Assembly (NCBI GenBank): GCA_017652545.1
Contig: JAGCAV010000197.1
Span: 1 to 12,023 of the forward strand
Reading direction: 5' to 3'
Source of the DNA: Lachnospiraceae bacterium
Lineage (GTDB): Bacteria; Bacillota_A; Clostridia; Lachnospirales; Lachnospiraceae
DNA length: 12,023 bases
This document shows positions 1 to 6,568 of the stretch, one piece after another. The notes beneath the pieces were generated by a model. It did not search any database. It was not told the DNA's origin and was given only the letters and a program-made list of their open reading frames with translations. Each line of letters opens with the position of its first letter. The first letter of the stretch is position 1. Both the position numbers and the translations under genes were made by a program.

Positions 1-93
1 GAACACGAGGACATTCGTCCCCGGCTGGGGAAAAATGAGTTTATCAGAAATGTCTCCGTCATTTACAGAATGTATGACGGATGGGATGAATGA
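1..93 (+). CDS. C-terminal end of an unidentified protein (5' truncated by window edge)
   Basis: The plus frame starting at base 1 is open for 30 codons and stops at TGA 91-93. Its translation reads EHEDIRPRLGKNEF, then ends VSVIYRMYDGWDE, a mixed charged and aromatic composition that looks like real protein. It converges on the DUF5721-like gene, whose stop is at 106, leaving only 12 bases between the two. That arrangement fits two convergent genes, with no room for a separate terminator. I do not recognise the family from 30 residues. The opposite strand is also open here for about 27 codons but has no start or ribosome binding site, so I prefer the plus reading. Confidence 0.45.
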   Translation, partial: EHEDIRPRLGKNEFIRNVSVIYRMYDGWDE

Positions 94-105
94 TCATCCT
101 GGCAT

Positions 106-654
106 TCAGTCTTCCGTAAAGGCGCCAAGAAAACGTTCTGCAGCCTCGTCCCAGATATGTTCGACTGACTTGTCTGTTGTAAATACGGACAGAGATGTTC
201 CGGTAATGCATGTTACTTTTTCCCTGTCACAGGTAATATTCAGGAAAAGCCCTTTGATATCCGTCAGAGGGAAAGAAAGGTCTGACTTTGACATCAGTTT
301 TGCCGCGGGCTCATTTCCCAGGCGCAGGATGATCTTCATGGAAAGCGGAGGTGTTTTTCCCCTGATCATCGAAACGATTACCGGTGCTGCCATAGGCCAG
401 GGTGTCATCTGAAAAACGCCGGTATGGGCTTTCCCGTCATCATCATGCGTATTCCCGGCAGGTGTCCGGACCGGCTCGCCCGGATCAGGATCTCCTCCAT
501 CAGCAGCCAGGTATTCTTCATGCATCGCGCCATCGACCGTATAGGTCATAAAGGTGGTGATCTGGGCGGATGACAGTTCAAAATCCCTGAATGTATCCTT
601 TGTCAGCAGGGAAGCCATGAATGATTTTGTGTTTCTGATCTCAAAGTAACGCAC
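106..654 (-). CDS. DUF5721-like conserved protein of unknown function
   Basis: This 182-residue protein has no signal peptide or membrane segment, so it is probably cytoplasmic. From memory the pattern fits DUF5721, found mainly in Lachnospiraceae: an N-terminal block NTKSFMASLLTKDTF, a central ITTFMTYTVDG, a middle PVIVSMIRGKTPPLSMKI, and a C-terminal block with ITGTSLSVFTTDKSVEHIWD. No catalytic motif or known role is visible. An upstream ATG at 750 would add 32 residues of unrelated composition. I chose GTG at 654 because AAGAGGA (663-669) sits 8 bases before it and because the conserved N-terminal block begins right after it. A variable acidic, glycine-rich insert (DGGDPDPGEP, then HDDDGK) lies between the N- and C-terminal blocks. 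The gene is divergent from the degV-like gene and convergent with the gene at 1-93. The family assignment is by recall only. Confidence 0.72.
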   Translation of the reverse strand: MRYFEIRNTKSFMASLLTKDTFRDFELSSAQITTFMTYTVDGAMHEEYLAADGGDPDPGEPVRTPAGNTHDDDGKAHTGVFQMTPWPMAAPVIVSMIRGKTPPLSMKIILRLGNEPAAKLMSKSDLSFPLTDIKGLFLNITCDREKVTCITGTSLSVFTTDKSVEHIWDEAAERFLGAFTED

Positions 655-710
655 TTCTTCTGTCCTCTTCTGACTGATCTGAACAGTATCAGACAATCTG
701 TTCATGATCA

Positions 711-739
711 TTGTGACTCTGCAAATTATGATTTTAAAT
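711..739 (+). promoter_or_regulatory. Candidate promoter of the degV-like gene
   Basis: TTGTGA (711-716), a 17-base spacer and TTAAAT (734-739) form a weak sigma-A-like promoter, about 29 bases before the start codon. Each box matches consensus at 4 of 6 positions. The -10 shares bases 734-736 with the -10 of the divergent candidate promoter. Confidence 0.33.
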
Positions 740-759
740 AAAAAATACAATTAAAGCAA
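731..759 (-). promoter_or_regulatory. Candidate promoter of the DUF5721-like gene
   Basis: On the minus strand TTGCTT (754-759) is followed after 17 bases by TAAAAT (731-736). The -10 matches consensus at 5 of 6 positions and the -35 at 3 of 6. It would give a leader of about 70 bases before the GTG start at 654. It overlaps the candidate plus-strand promoter of the degV-like gene. Confidence 0.4.
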
Positions 760-767
760 GGTGAATG

Positions 768-1607
768 ATGAGTTATTATGTTGCAATCGACAGCTGCGGG
801 GAACTGACCTCTGAGATGAAGGAAAGCGGCTGCTTCGGAAATGTTCCCCTCACGATCAATGTAGACGGATATGAGATCATTGATGACGAGACATTCGATC
901 AGGCAGATTTTCTTCGCAGGGCTGCCGCTACTGAGAATGCCCCCCGGTCAGCCTGTCCGTCTCCCGAAAAATACAGGGAAGCCTTCGACAGGGATGTGGA
1001 CCATATCTTTGCCGTAACGCTCTCAGCCGAGCTGTCCGGTTCCTATAACAGCGCCATGCTCGGACGTGATCTGATCCTTGAGGATCATCCGGAACGTCAG
1101 ATCTATGTTTTCAATTCCAGATCCGCCTCGATCGGAGAGACACTGATCGGACTGAAGATCAGGGAATGTGAAGAGAAGCATATGTCCTTTCATCAGATCA
1201 TAGACACGGTTGAAAAATACATTGACAGCCAGACCACCTGGTTCGTGCTGGAATCACTGGAAGCTTTGCGCAAGAACGGTCGTCTTTCGAACCTGAAGGC
1301 AAAGGTTGCTTCCCTCCTCAATATCAAACCGGTCATGATGTCTACGCCCTCCGGCAATATCACACAGCTGACGCAGTGCCGCGGCATCAATAAGGCGCTG
1401 GTGACCATGGTCGACAACATAGCTGCTACGGTAAAGGATCCCGGAAACAGGATTCTTGCGATCTCCCACTGCAACTGCCGGGAGCGCGGCATGATGGTCC
1501 GCGATGCACTGCTTGAGCGCCTCCCCTTAAAAGATGTCATTCTTCTGGACACGCGCGGCATCAGTTCACTCTATGCCAGTGACGGAGGCATTATTGTGGT
1601 CGTATGA
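768..1607 (+). CDS. DegV family fatty-acid-binding protein
   Basis: This 279-residue protein has the usual length for the DegV family. These proteins bind fatty acids between two alpha/beta domains; several Gram-positive members (FakB) present exogenous fatty acid to the FakA kinase for phospholipid synthesis. Family marks visible are the N-terminal YVAIDSCGEL (residues 4-13), SACPSPEKY (61-69) where relatives have TSQPSP, the lipid-pocket motif TLSAELSGSYNSA (84-96), NSRSASIGE, LRKNGRLS and LLNIKPVM. It has no signal peptide, so it should act in the cytoplasm. Two ATGs are adjacent (765 and 768). AAGGTGA (758-764) ends directly against the first, so 768 has the better spacing and gives the typical MSYY beginning. 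No fakA kinase gene is in the window, and species usually carry several DegV paralogues, so the exact ligand and partner cannot be told. Confidence 0.93.
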   Translation: MSYYVAIDSCGELTSEMKESGCFGNVPLTINVDGYEIIDDETFDQADFLRRAAATENAPRSACPSPEKYREAFDRDVDHIFAVTLSAELSGSYNSAMLGRDLILEDHPERQIYVFNSRSASIGETLIGLKIRECEEKHMSFHQIIDTVEKYIDSQTTWFVLESLEALRKNGRLSNLKAKVASLLNIKPVMMSTPSGNITQLTQCRGINKALVTMVDNIAATVKDPGNRILAISHCNCRERGMMVRDALLERLPLKDVILLDTRGISSLYASDGGIIVVV

Positions 1608-1618
1608 TCAAATTTGAT
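1607..1618. promoter_or_regulatory. 12-bp palindrome ATCAAATTTGAT upstream of the small membrane protein promoter
   Basis: A perfect 12-base palindrome overlaps the last base of the degV-like stop codon and lies one base before the -35 box at 1620. It could be an operator for the downstream promoter. No regulator is identified, and AT-rich 12-mers of this kind can arise by chance. Confidence 0.25.
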
Positions 1619-1619
1619 G

Positions 1620-1648
1620 TTGCATGCCATGAACATTTTGAGTATAAT
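1620..1648 (+). promoter_or_regulatory. Promoter of the small membrane protein gene
   Basis: TTGCAT (1620-1625), a 17-base spacer and a perfect TATAAT (1643-1648) form a good vegetative promoter, with a predicted start near 1655 and a leader of about 70 bases. The leader contains a duplicated TTGTGATC (1661-1668 and 1674-1681) and a weak hairpin pairing 1665-1670 with 1684-1689. The downstream gene is therefore probably transcribed independently of degV. Confidence 0.6.
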
Positions 1649-1726
1649 GACAGTTGTGTTTTGTGATCCTGATTTGTGATCAGAGGATCCGCACAGATAA
1701 ACAGATTTTAAGATGAGGTGATCGGA

Positions 1727-1987
1727 ATGAGTCAGGCAAAGGTTGACAGGTATAAAGAAGAGAAAAAGAACCGCAAGCAGATCATGGCGAAGGAAAAACG
1801 TGAATGGGCAATGATTAAGGCCGGCGGCGGAATTCTTGCTGCACTGGTCGTGGCATGGATCGGTTTTTCAGTGTATCAGACAATAAATGCACCGAAAGAG
1901 CCGGAAAATACGCCCATTGTAGTGACGGATTATACGGTCAACACAGATGCGCTCAATGATTACATTTCTTCACTGAACGCTGACTGA
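1727..1987 (+). CDS. Small single-pass membrane protein, function unknown
   Basis: The predicted protein is 86 residues. Residues 1-28 are strongly basic and charged (SQAKVDRYKEEKKNRKQIMA, then KEKREW) and probably helical. A membrane segment follows at about residues 32-51 (IKAGGGILAALVVAWIGFSV), then an extracytoplasmic tail of about 35 residues rich in Pro, Thr, Asn and Asp. The positive-inside rule gives N-in, C-out topology. The start is ATG 1727, with GAGGTG (1715-1720) 6 bases upstream; a GTG at 1718 in the same frame lies inside that ribosome binding site and is unlikely to be used. The gene has its own promoter and a strong terminator, so it is a single-gene unit. Proteins beginning with this basic KVDRYKEEKKNR-like stretch seem familiar from Lachnospiraceae as uncharacterised proteins, but I cannot name a family or function. 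Confidence 0.82.
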   Translation: MSQAKVDRYKEEKKNRKQIMAKEKREWAMIKAGGGILAALVVAWIGFSVYQTINAPKEPENTPIVVTDYTVNTDALNDYISSLNAD

Positions 1988-2008
1988 ACCAACAGCTGAA
2001 TATATGAT

Positions 2009-2040
2009 GAAGGCAGGGAATACCCCTGTCTTCTTTTTTT
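2009..2040 (+). terminator. Rho-independent terminator of the small membrane protein gene
   Basis: A 10-bp stem (2009-2018 with 2024-2033, one G-U pair in RNA) closes the 5-base loop AATAC and is followed by seven T residues (2034-2040). It begins 21 bases after the stop codon. Confidence 0.9.
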
Positions 2041-2070
2041 GCCGGAACGGTTGTTTCTCTTACGATAATA

Positions 2071-2096
2071 GGAGACAGGGCTTTATCCCTGTCTCC
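2071..2096 (-). terminator. Hairpin ending the ABC transporter operon
   Basis: A perfect 10-bp stem GGAGACAGGG (2071-2080) with CCCTGTCTCC (2087-2096) has a 6-base loop. It lies 21 bases downstream of the DUF6672-like stop on the minus strand. The minus-strand tail after the stem is TATTATCG, poor in U, so it may be a weak terminator or a 3'-end-protecting hairpin. The plus-strand side is no better, and the plus gene already has its own terminator. Confidence 0.65.
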
Positions 2097-2117
2097 TTAA
2101 ATTCAATGATCACACGA

Positions 2118-2582
2118 TCACTCATCCATCGGCATTTCAAACTCGTCGGTCACGACAACATCTTCTGTCTCTTCCTCGACGGGTGCCGGAATGAATTCTT
2201 CCATATACACTTCCTCTGGCGCGCCTGCGAGCATGGCGGGCAGATTGTAGATGATCCCGTCCATATTGTAGGGAAGCTTCATGGAGATGGTACCGCCCTG
2301 ACGTTTCCCGTCTTTCTCCTTCGTCAGCTTGACCTCGAAGGCGAATTTCTGGCCCATCGTCTGAACCATGCCGCGGTCTCCGGCAGAAAGCCTTGCAACA
2401 CGCTCACCGTTCACAAGCACCTCAATGTTATACCAGGGCTTATAGACCGTACCGTCCGGACCTGTAAGCTCCTTGTTGTCAAAGTAGACGGTATGCCCTC
2501 TCCCGATGATAAACATACATACAGCCACCGCAATGATCAGCGCGATCGCAGCAATTCGGAAAATGATCTTTCTTTTACTCAT
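2118..2582 (-). CDS. DUF6672-like membrane-anchored accessory protein of the ABC transporter
   Basis: This 154-residue protein has a basic N-terminus (MSKRK) and one membrane segment at about residues 8-27, with no lipobox and no clear cleavage site, so it is probably anchored with its C-terminal domain outside. That domain (about 30-125) contains HTVYFDNKEL, VLVNGERVARL, a block with MGQKFAFEVKLTKEK, and LPYNMDGIIYNLPAMLAG, which suggests a beta-rich fold. The last 30 residues are very acidic and low in complexity (PVEEETEDVVV, then FEMPMDE). I recall this pattern as DUF6672, a family of unknown function seen beside sugar-type ABC importers. Its start overlaps the preceding permease stop by 4 bases (2579-2582), with AGGAGG just upstream, so translation is probably coupled. 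Position and stoichiometry suggest an extra transporter subunit, but that is inference. The family name is by recall. Confidence 0.82.
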   Translation of the reverse strand: MSKRKIIFRIAAIALIIAVAVCMFIIGRGHTVYFDNKELTGPDGTVYKPWYNIEVLVNGERVARLSAGDRGMVQTMGQKFAFEVKLTKEKDGKRQGGTISMKLPYNMDGIIYNLPAMLAGAPEEVYMEEFIPAPVEEETEDVVVTDEFEMPMDE

Positions 2583-3706
2583 GATGCCTTTTCCTCCTCT
2601 TCCTTCTGCGCGGCAGCCAGCTGCTGTCCTTCAAGGCTCTTGTTTCTGCGCTTCTGGGTTTCATACATGACAAGTGCAATGGTGATGACCGCGTATGAAA
2701 CGAAGACACGGAAATACTCACCGATCATGGAATCACCCGTGATGGCAGCGCCTGCTCTCGGAGCCACAATGAACATGGTATGGAAAAGGATGACGCCAAG
2801 GAATACGTTCCCGATTGACGCCTTGTCAACGGAAGCACCGCCGACCAGCAGCGCGGCAATACAGAACATGCCGATCTGTGAATGGGAGCTGTAGGTCGCG
2901 ATATTACCCATATTCTGCAGGTAGATGACCATGCCTATTCCGGCCAGTACGGTGGAAATAATGATGGAGATGATCCTGGTCCGTTCCACATTGATGCCGG
3001 CATCTCTGGCCACACCCATATCCTGTCCGACCGCTCTCATATCCTGGCCGAGTTTTGTACGCCTGAACCAGATGATCACAAGGCAGAGAAGCGCGATGAT
3101 GATAAATGTCATGACAGGGATCTTGACGCCGCCGATATTCAGCGGAATAAGATTATCGAGCTTCTGACGCATGCTCAGAAGACTGACTGTATTTCTCACG
3201 CCGTACCCTCTGGGCAGCTTGATGGAAGAATGCCGGATCGGAATGATCGATCCCATCAGGTACAGGACAACAAGCTGATATACACCGTTAATGAAATAGC
3301 TGATGATGTAGCTTGTGATCATCTCCCTGCCTCTGGCCATGTTCAGGATCGTTCCGCAGAACCATCCCAGCAGAACAGAGATCGGAACAGAGATGATCAT
3401 GGCGAGGACCATGCCCGGAATACCGATGATCTGCCAGTCTGATACAAGGATCAGGCCGATCTCTCCTGCCATGGCTCCGAGCGTCATACCAAAGTTCAGG
3501 CCCATGCCTGCCATGATCGGAATCAGCAGTGAAAGGATCAGAAATGCATTCCTGCCCATTCGTGTGACGATCTCGTTGGCAAGGTAACTCGGTGACAGGC
3601 CGGAAATCGGAATGCACACCGCACAGATAATGATAAACATGATGGGCACAGAGCTTCTGCGCAGGAATTCACCGAAATTTCCCTTTGATCTTGTCTTTGT
3701 ACTCAT
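2579..3706 (-). CDS. ABC transporter permease (ribose/branched-chain family, BPD_transp_2), second of two
   Basis: This 375-residue integral membrane protein has about eight to ten hydrophobic segments. It belongs to the permease class of ribose, galactoside and nucleoside importers. Supporting motifs are the cytoplasmic AVGQDMGVARDAGI (about residues 225-238), matching the AVGxNxxAAxxAGI coupling region of the family, and GGASVDKA (289-296) near the C-terminal membrane segments. The C-terminus is a charged cytoplasmic tail (QLAAAQKEEEEKAS). It starts inside the previous permease gene (4-base overlap, 3703-3706) with GGAGGTG 6 bases upstream. It is clearly paralogous to the neighbouring permease, so the pair probably forms a heterodimeric channel for the DUF3798-type binding protein. 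The substrate cannot be deduced from the sequence. Confidence 0.93.
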   Translation of the reverse strand: MSTKTRSKGNFGEFLRRSSVPIMFIIICAVCIPISGLSPSYLANEIVTRMGRNAFLILSLLIPIMAGMGLNFGMTLGAMAGEIGLILVSDWQIIGIPGMVLAMIISVPISVLLGWFCGTILNMARGREMITSYIISYFINGVYQLVVLYLMGSIIPIRHSSIKLPRGYGVRNTVSLLSMRQKLDNLIPLNIGGVKIPVMTFIIIALLCLVIIWFRRTKLGQDMRAVGQDMGVARDAGINVERTRIISIIISTVLAGIGMVIYLQNMGNIATYSSHSQIGMFCIAALLVGGASVDKASIGNVFLGVILFHTMFIVAPRAGAAITGDSMIGEYFRVFVSYAVITIALVMYETQKRRNKSLEGQQLAAAQKEEEEKAS

Positions 3707-4758
3707 TTGGACACCTCCGTCTTCCTGGTCAGCGCGTACAGGATCATGCCGTTGGACACAATGATACGGATGACTTCACTCATATCCATATGGATCATAT
3801 TGTTCATGACAGTAGGCGTCATGGTAACAATACCCTGAAACAGGATCGTTCCGATGATCACGTTTGTAATGGTCGCTTTGTTGACGGAAGCACCGCCGAT
3901 CAGAATGGCGGAAACCGCAGGCAGCGCCATATAGAAAGGAGCCATATAAAGCTGAACGAATCCGAAGCCCTGTTCGTAGACAAGAATACCGATGGCTGCA
4001 AGCCAGGTGGACATCACTACGGACAGCAGACGGATCTTGTCAACGTTAATGCCTGCCGCGCGGGCGAACACCGGGTTCGATCCGACAGCGGTCATGGCCG
4101 TACCGGTCTTTGTATGAAGGAAAGCCCACATGGCCAGTGCCAGTACCGCGAAGAAAAGGATCGTGCCTGTCGGGATCGTCAGATTTCCAATCCTGATCGA
4201 AAGGAATTTGGCAAGCACCTGATTATAGTAACCTTCCAGAGAGATCGTGGTACGAAGACCTTTTCCCGAAAGTCCCCAGACCATGTTCGGGCTCTTGTAC
4301 GGAAGGATCAGCCACATCATGCACATTAAGGAGACGGATGAAAAACCGACATAGGTCGCGATCATCATTTCGCCGCCCTTGATCTTGTTCAGAAGCCAGC
4401 CGTAAACGCTGCCGAGTACAAGGGCAAAAGGTGTTGCGATGATAATCGCCATGACAAAGGACATGGCCCCCGTAAAACCAAATTCAATGGATAAGGTTGC
4501 GCCAAGCAGACCTGAAATGATGCCGAGCGGAAGTCCGAAGTTCAGGCCGCAGCCCGAATGAACCATCGGGACCATGGCAAGAACCAGCACGCCGTTCCAG
4601 GAAAATCTGGCAATGATGTTTGAGATCTGAGTGGGCAGATCCGCTCCGACAAAGGGTGCCGCGATCAGCAGAAGGAGCAGGAACGCCGTGATGATAAGTC
4701 TCGGGAGTCCGAAGCTGTTTACGAATTTTGCAAATCCGCTTTTTTCCTGAGTATTCAT
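3703..4758 (-). CDS. ABC transporter permease (ribose/branched-chain family, BPD_transp_2), first of two
   Basis: This 351-residue multi-pass protein is the partner of the following permease. It carries the same landmarks at the same spacing: AVGSNPVFARAAGI (about 224-237) and GGASVNKA (288-295). It lacks the charged C-terminal tail of its paralogue and ends at ALTRKTEVSK. ATG 4758 is preceded by AAGGAGGGG at 7 bases spacing; another ATG four bases upstream is out of frame. The ribosome binding site lies immediately after the ATPase stop codon (TAA 4774-4776), so the ATPase and permease genes are tightly packed. Two distinct permeases with one fused ATPase is an arrangement known from nucleoside and autoinducer-2 type importers; most monosaccharide systems use a homodimer. 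Confidence 0.93.
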   Translation of the reverse strand: MNTQEKSGFAKFVNSFGLPRLIITAFLLLLLIAAPFVGADLPTQISNIIARFSWNGVLVLAMVPMVHSGCGLNFGLPLGIISGLLGATLSIEFGFTGAMSFVMAIIIATPFALVLGSVYGWLLNKIKGGEMMIATYVGFSSVSLMCMMWLILPYKSPNMVWGLSGKGLRTTISLEGYYNQVLAKFLSIRIGNLTIPTGTILFFAVLALAMWAFLHTKTGTAMTAVGSNPVFARAAGINVDKIRLLSVVMSTWLAAIGILVYEQGFGFVQLYMAPFYMALPAVSAILIGGASVNKATITNVIIGTILFQGIVTMTPTVMNNMIHMDMSEVIRIIVSNGMILYALTRKTEVSK

Positions 4759-4773
4759 TCATTCCCCTCCTTT

Positions 4774-6366
4774 TTATATGACCTGGCTGAGCATCAGCGT
4801 ACCAAGCTCTTCTACCGATGCGGAAGCAGGCAGAATGCCCGCGATCCTTCCGCCTGAAACGATGGCGATGCGATCACAGCTCTGGCGCAGCTCTTCCAGC
4901 TCGGAGGAGACCATGACAATGGTGACATTGCTTTCCCGATTGAACCTCTTCAAAGCTTCCAGGACCAGGGCTTTTGCGCCTACGTCGATGCCTCGTGTGG
5001 GCTCAGAGACAAAAAGCAGGGAAGGTGACAGGGCGAAAGCCTTCGCCAGACAGACCTTCTGCTGGTTGCCGCCGGAAAGCTCCTTTGCTTTCTGTTTGGA
5101 GCTGGTGCATTTGATCGCCAGATCATCGATGTATTGTCTGGTGATATTCTGAATGGCCTGCTCGTCTCTCCATTTGATCAGTCCGCCCAGATACTTTTTC
5201 AGGAATTTATTCTGGATCTGCATGGCCGGGAAGGCAACATTCCACTCAAGCGTTTCATCGAGAAGAAGGCCAACGCCTCTTCTGTCTTCCGAAACAAAGG
5301 CAAAGGATGAATCCAGGCATTCCCTCGGAGAGTTCAGAGGAATCTCACGACCTTCAAAAGTCACTTTTCCGCCTGCCTGATACAGGCCCATGATCCCGTT
5401 CGGAATGCCGAGCTTTCCCTGACCTGCAAGTCCGCCGATTCCGAGGATCTCACCTTTTTTGACATCGAGGTTGACATCACGGACAGTCTCACCGGGCATA
5501 TCGACCCACAGGTGCTCAACAGAAAGGATCGTCTCAGCATTTTCCGTATCGCGTGTCGTGTGATCGGCATTTACGGATTTAACCGTCCGTCCGACCATCC
5601 ATCTGGTAATCTCGGCAACATTTGTCTCGGAGGCTGCAGCTTCCTGCACAAGGATCCCGTCGCGCATCACTTCGACTCTGTCGCAGACAGAAAGGATCTC
5701 CTGAAGTCTGTGGGTGATGAAGATGACGGCAATCCCCCGTCTTGCCATGCCTCTGATCGCGTCAAGAAGTGCTTCCGCCTCCTTCTCGGTCAGAACGGCA
5801 GTCGGCTCATCGAGGATCAGTATCTTAAGCTGATCTTTCGACAGTTCACGGGCGATCTCCGTAAACTGCTTATGACCCACCGGCATTTCGCTGATGAGCA
5901 TATTTTTATCAACAGCCACGCCCATCAGTTCTATGGCAGCTGCTGCCTTTTCGTCCATCTGTTTTCTGTTCAATGTATTCATACGGTCCGAAAAAATATC
6001 CGAGACCAGATTTTTCCGAGTCGGCTCCCTGTTCAGCAGGATATTTTCAGTCGTCGTAAAGCCGGGAATCAGGGAAAATTCCTGGTGGACCATACCGATA
6101 CCCGCTTCGATCGCGTCAAACGGGGAAGAAAAGTGTACTTCTTTTCCCTCCAGCAGGATCTTCCCCTCATAACCGCCGGTCTCCGCGATCATATTTGCGC
6201 CGAAGAGAATTCTCATAAGTGTTGATTTGCCTGCGCCGTTTTCTCCGACAAGGCCGATGACCTCACCCTCATTCAGGGTGAGATTTATGTCTGTCAGAAC
6301 CTGATTTCCGAAAAAATCTTTTCTGATACCCTGCATCTGCAGCAAGGGTGCTTTTCCCTCATTCAT
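4774..6366 (-). CDS. Sugar-type ABC transporter ATP-binding protein with two ATPase domains (RbsA/MglA-like)
   Basis: The 530-residue protein contains two tandem nucleotide-binding domains that power import through the two permeases. Domain 1 (about 8-260) has Walker A GENGAGKST (41-49), Q-loop Gln95, a modified signature PVGHKQ (162-167), Walker B LILDEPT (183-189) and His219 of the H-loop. Domain 2 (about 280-525) has a degenerate Walker A GLAGQGKLG (312-320, Leu in place of Ser/Thr), an intact signature LSGGNQQK (430-437), Walker B FVSEPTRGIDVGAK with Ser454 where Asp is usual, and Ser487-Ser488 in place of the H-loop His. A degenerate second domain is normal for RbsA and MglA, but loss of the Walker B Asp goes further. 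It follows the binding-protein gene after a 202-base gap holding a hairpin. Start ATG 6366 has GGAAAGG upstream. It acts on the inner face of the membrane. Confidence 0.94.
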   Translation of the reverse strand: MNEGKAPLLQMQGIRKDFFGNQVLTDINLTLNEGEVIGLVGENGAGKSTLMRILFGANMIAETGGYEGKILLEGKEVHFSSPFDAIEAGIGMVHQEFSLIPGFTTTENILLNREPTRKNLVSDIFSDRMNTLNRKQMDEKAAAAIELMGVAVDKNMLISEMPVGHKQFTEIARELSKDQLKILILDEPTAVLTEKEAEALLDAIRGMARRGIAVIFITHRLQEILSVCDRVEVMRDGILVQEAAASETNVAEITRWMVGRTVKSVNADHTTRDTENAETILSVEHLWVDMPGETVRDVNLDVKKGEILGIGGLAGQGKLGIPNGIMGLYQAGGKVTFEGREIPLNSPRECLDSSFAFVSEDRRGVGLLLDETLEWNVAFPAMQIQNKFLKKYLGGLIKWRDEQAIQNITRQYIDDLAIKCTSSKQKAKELSGGNQQKVCLAKAFALSPSLLFVSEPTRGIDVGAKALVLEALKRFNRESNVTIVMVSSELEELRQSCDRIAIVSGGRIAGILPASASVEELGTLMLSQVI

Positions 6367-6488
6367 GTTTAATTACCTTTCCAGCTGTCGGTCGTTAAGC
6401 TTTTCCGGCAAACTGATGAACCACCGGTGCCATGCGTTCCGACAGGTCAAAAGATGTACCGTCATGCATCGCTGATACTGCAAACACA

Positions 6489-6523
6489 AGATTTGGGCAC
6501 CGCGAACCCGGGTGCCCAAATCT
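6489..6523 (-). terminator. Intergenic hairpin between binding-protein and ATPase genes (attenuator or mRNA-stabilising)
   Basis: A perfect 13-bp inverted repeat (AGATTTGGGCACC at 6489-6501 with its complement at 6511-6523) encloses a 9-base loop, 45 bases after the binding-protein stop. The minus-strand sequence after the stem, TGTGTTTGC, is only partly U-rich. Hairpins in this position commonly let the binding protein be made in excess over the membrane subunits, by partial termination or by protecting the upstream mRNA from 3' decay. The remaining gap (6367-6488) shows no other signal I trust. Confidence 0.7.
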
Positions 6524-6568
6524 GCGTTTATCGATCAGATAAAAATCTTCTGGATCAAGTAAACCGGA

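Noticed and set aside
1..83. Minus-strand coding frame at the left edge continuing leftwards from the DUF5721-like gene
   Set aside because: The frame is open but has no start codon with a ribosome binding site, whereas the plus frame ends in a plausible protein C-terminus.
2004..2894. Long plus-strand open frame of about 296 codons opposite the DUF6672-like and permease genes
   Set aside because: It begins inside a terminator hairpin, has no fitting ribosome binding site, and its Cys/His/Ser-rich translation is typical of the antisense of a real gene. The minus-strand genes have clear family motifs and overlaps.
5512..6225. Plus-strand open frame of about 237 codons opposite the ATPase gene
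   Set aside because: It is antisense to the Walker A to domain-2 region of a well-conserved ATPase, with no start signal or recognisable motif.
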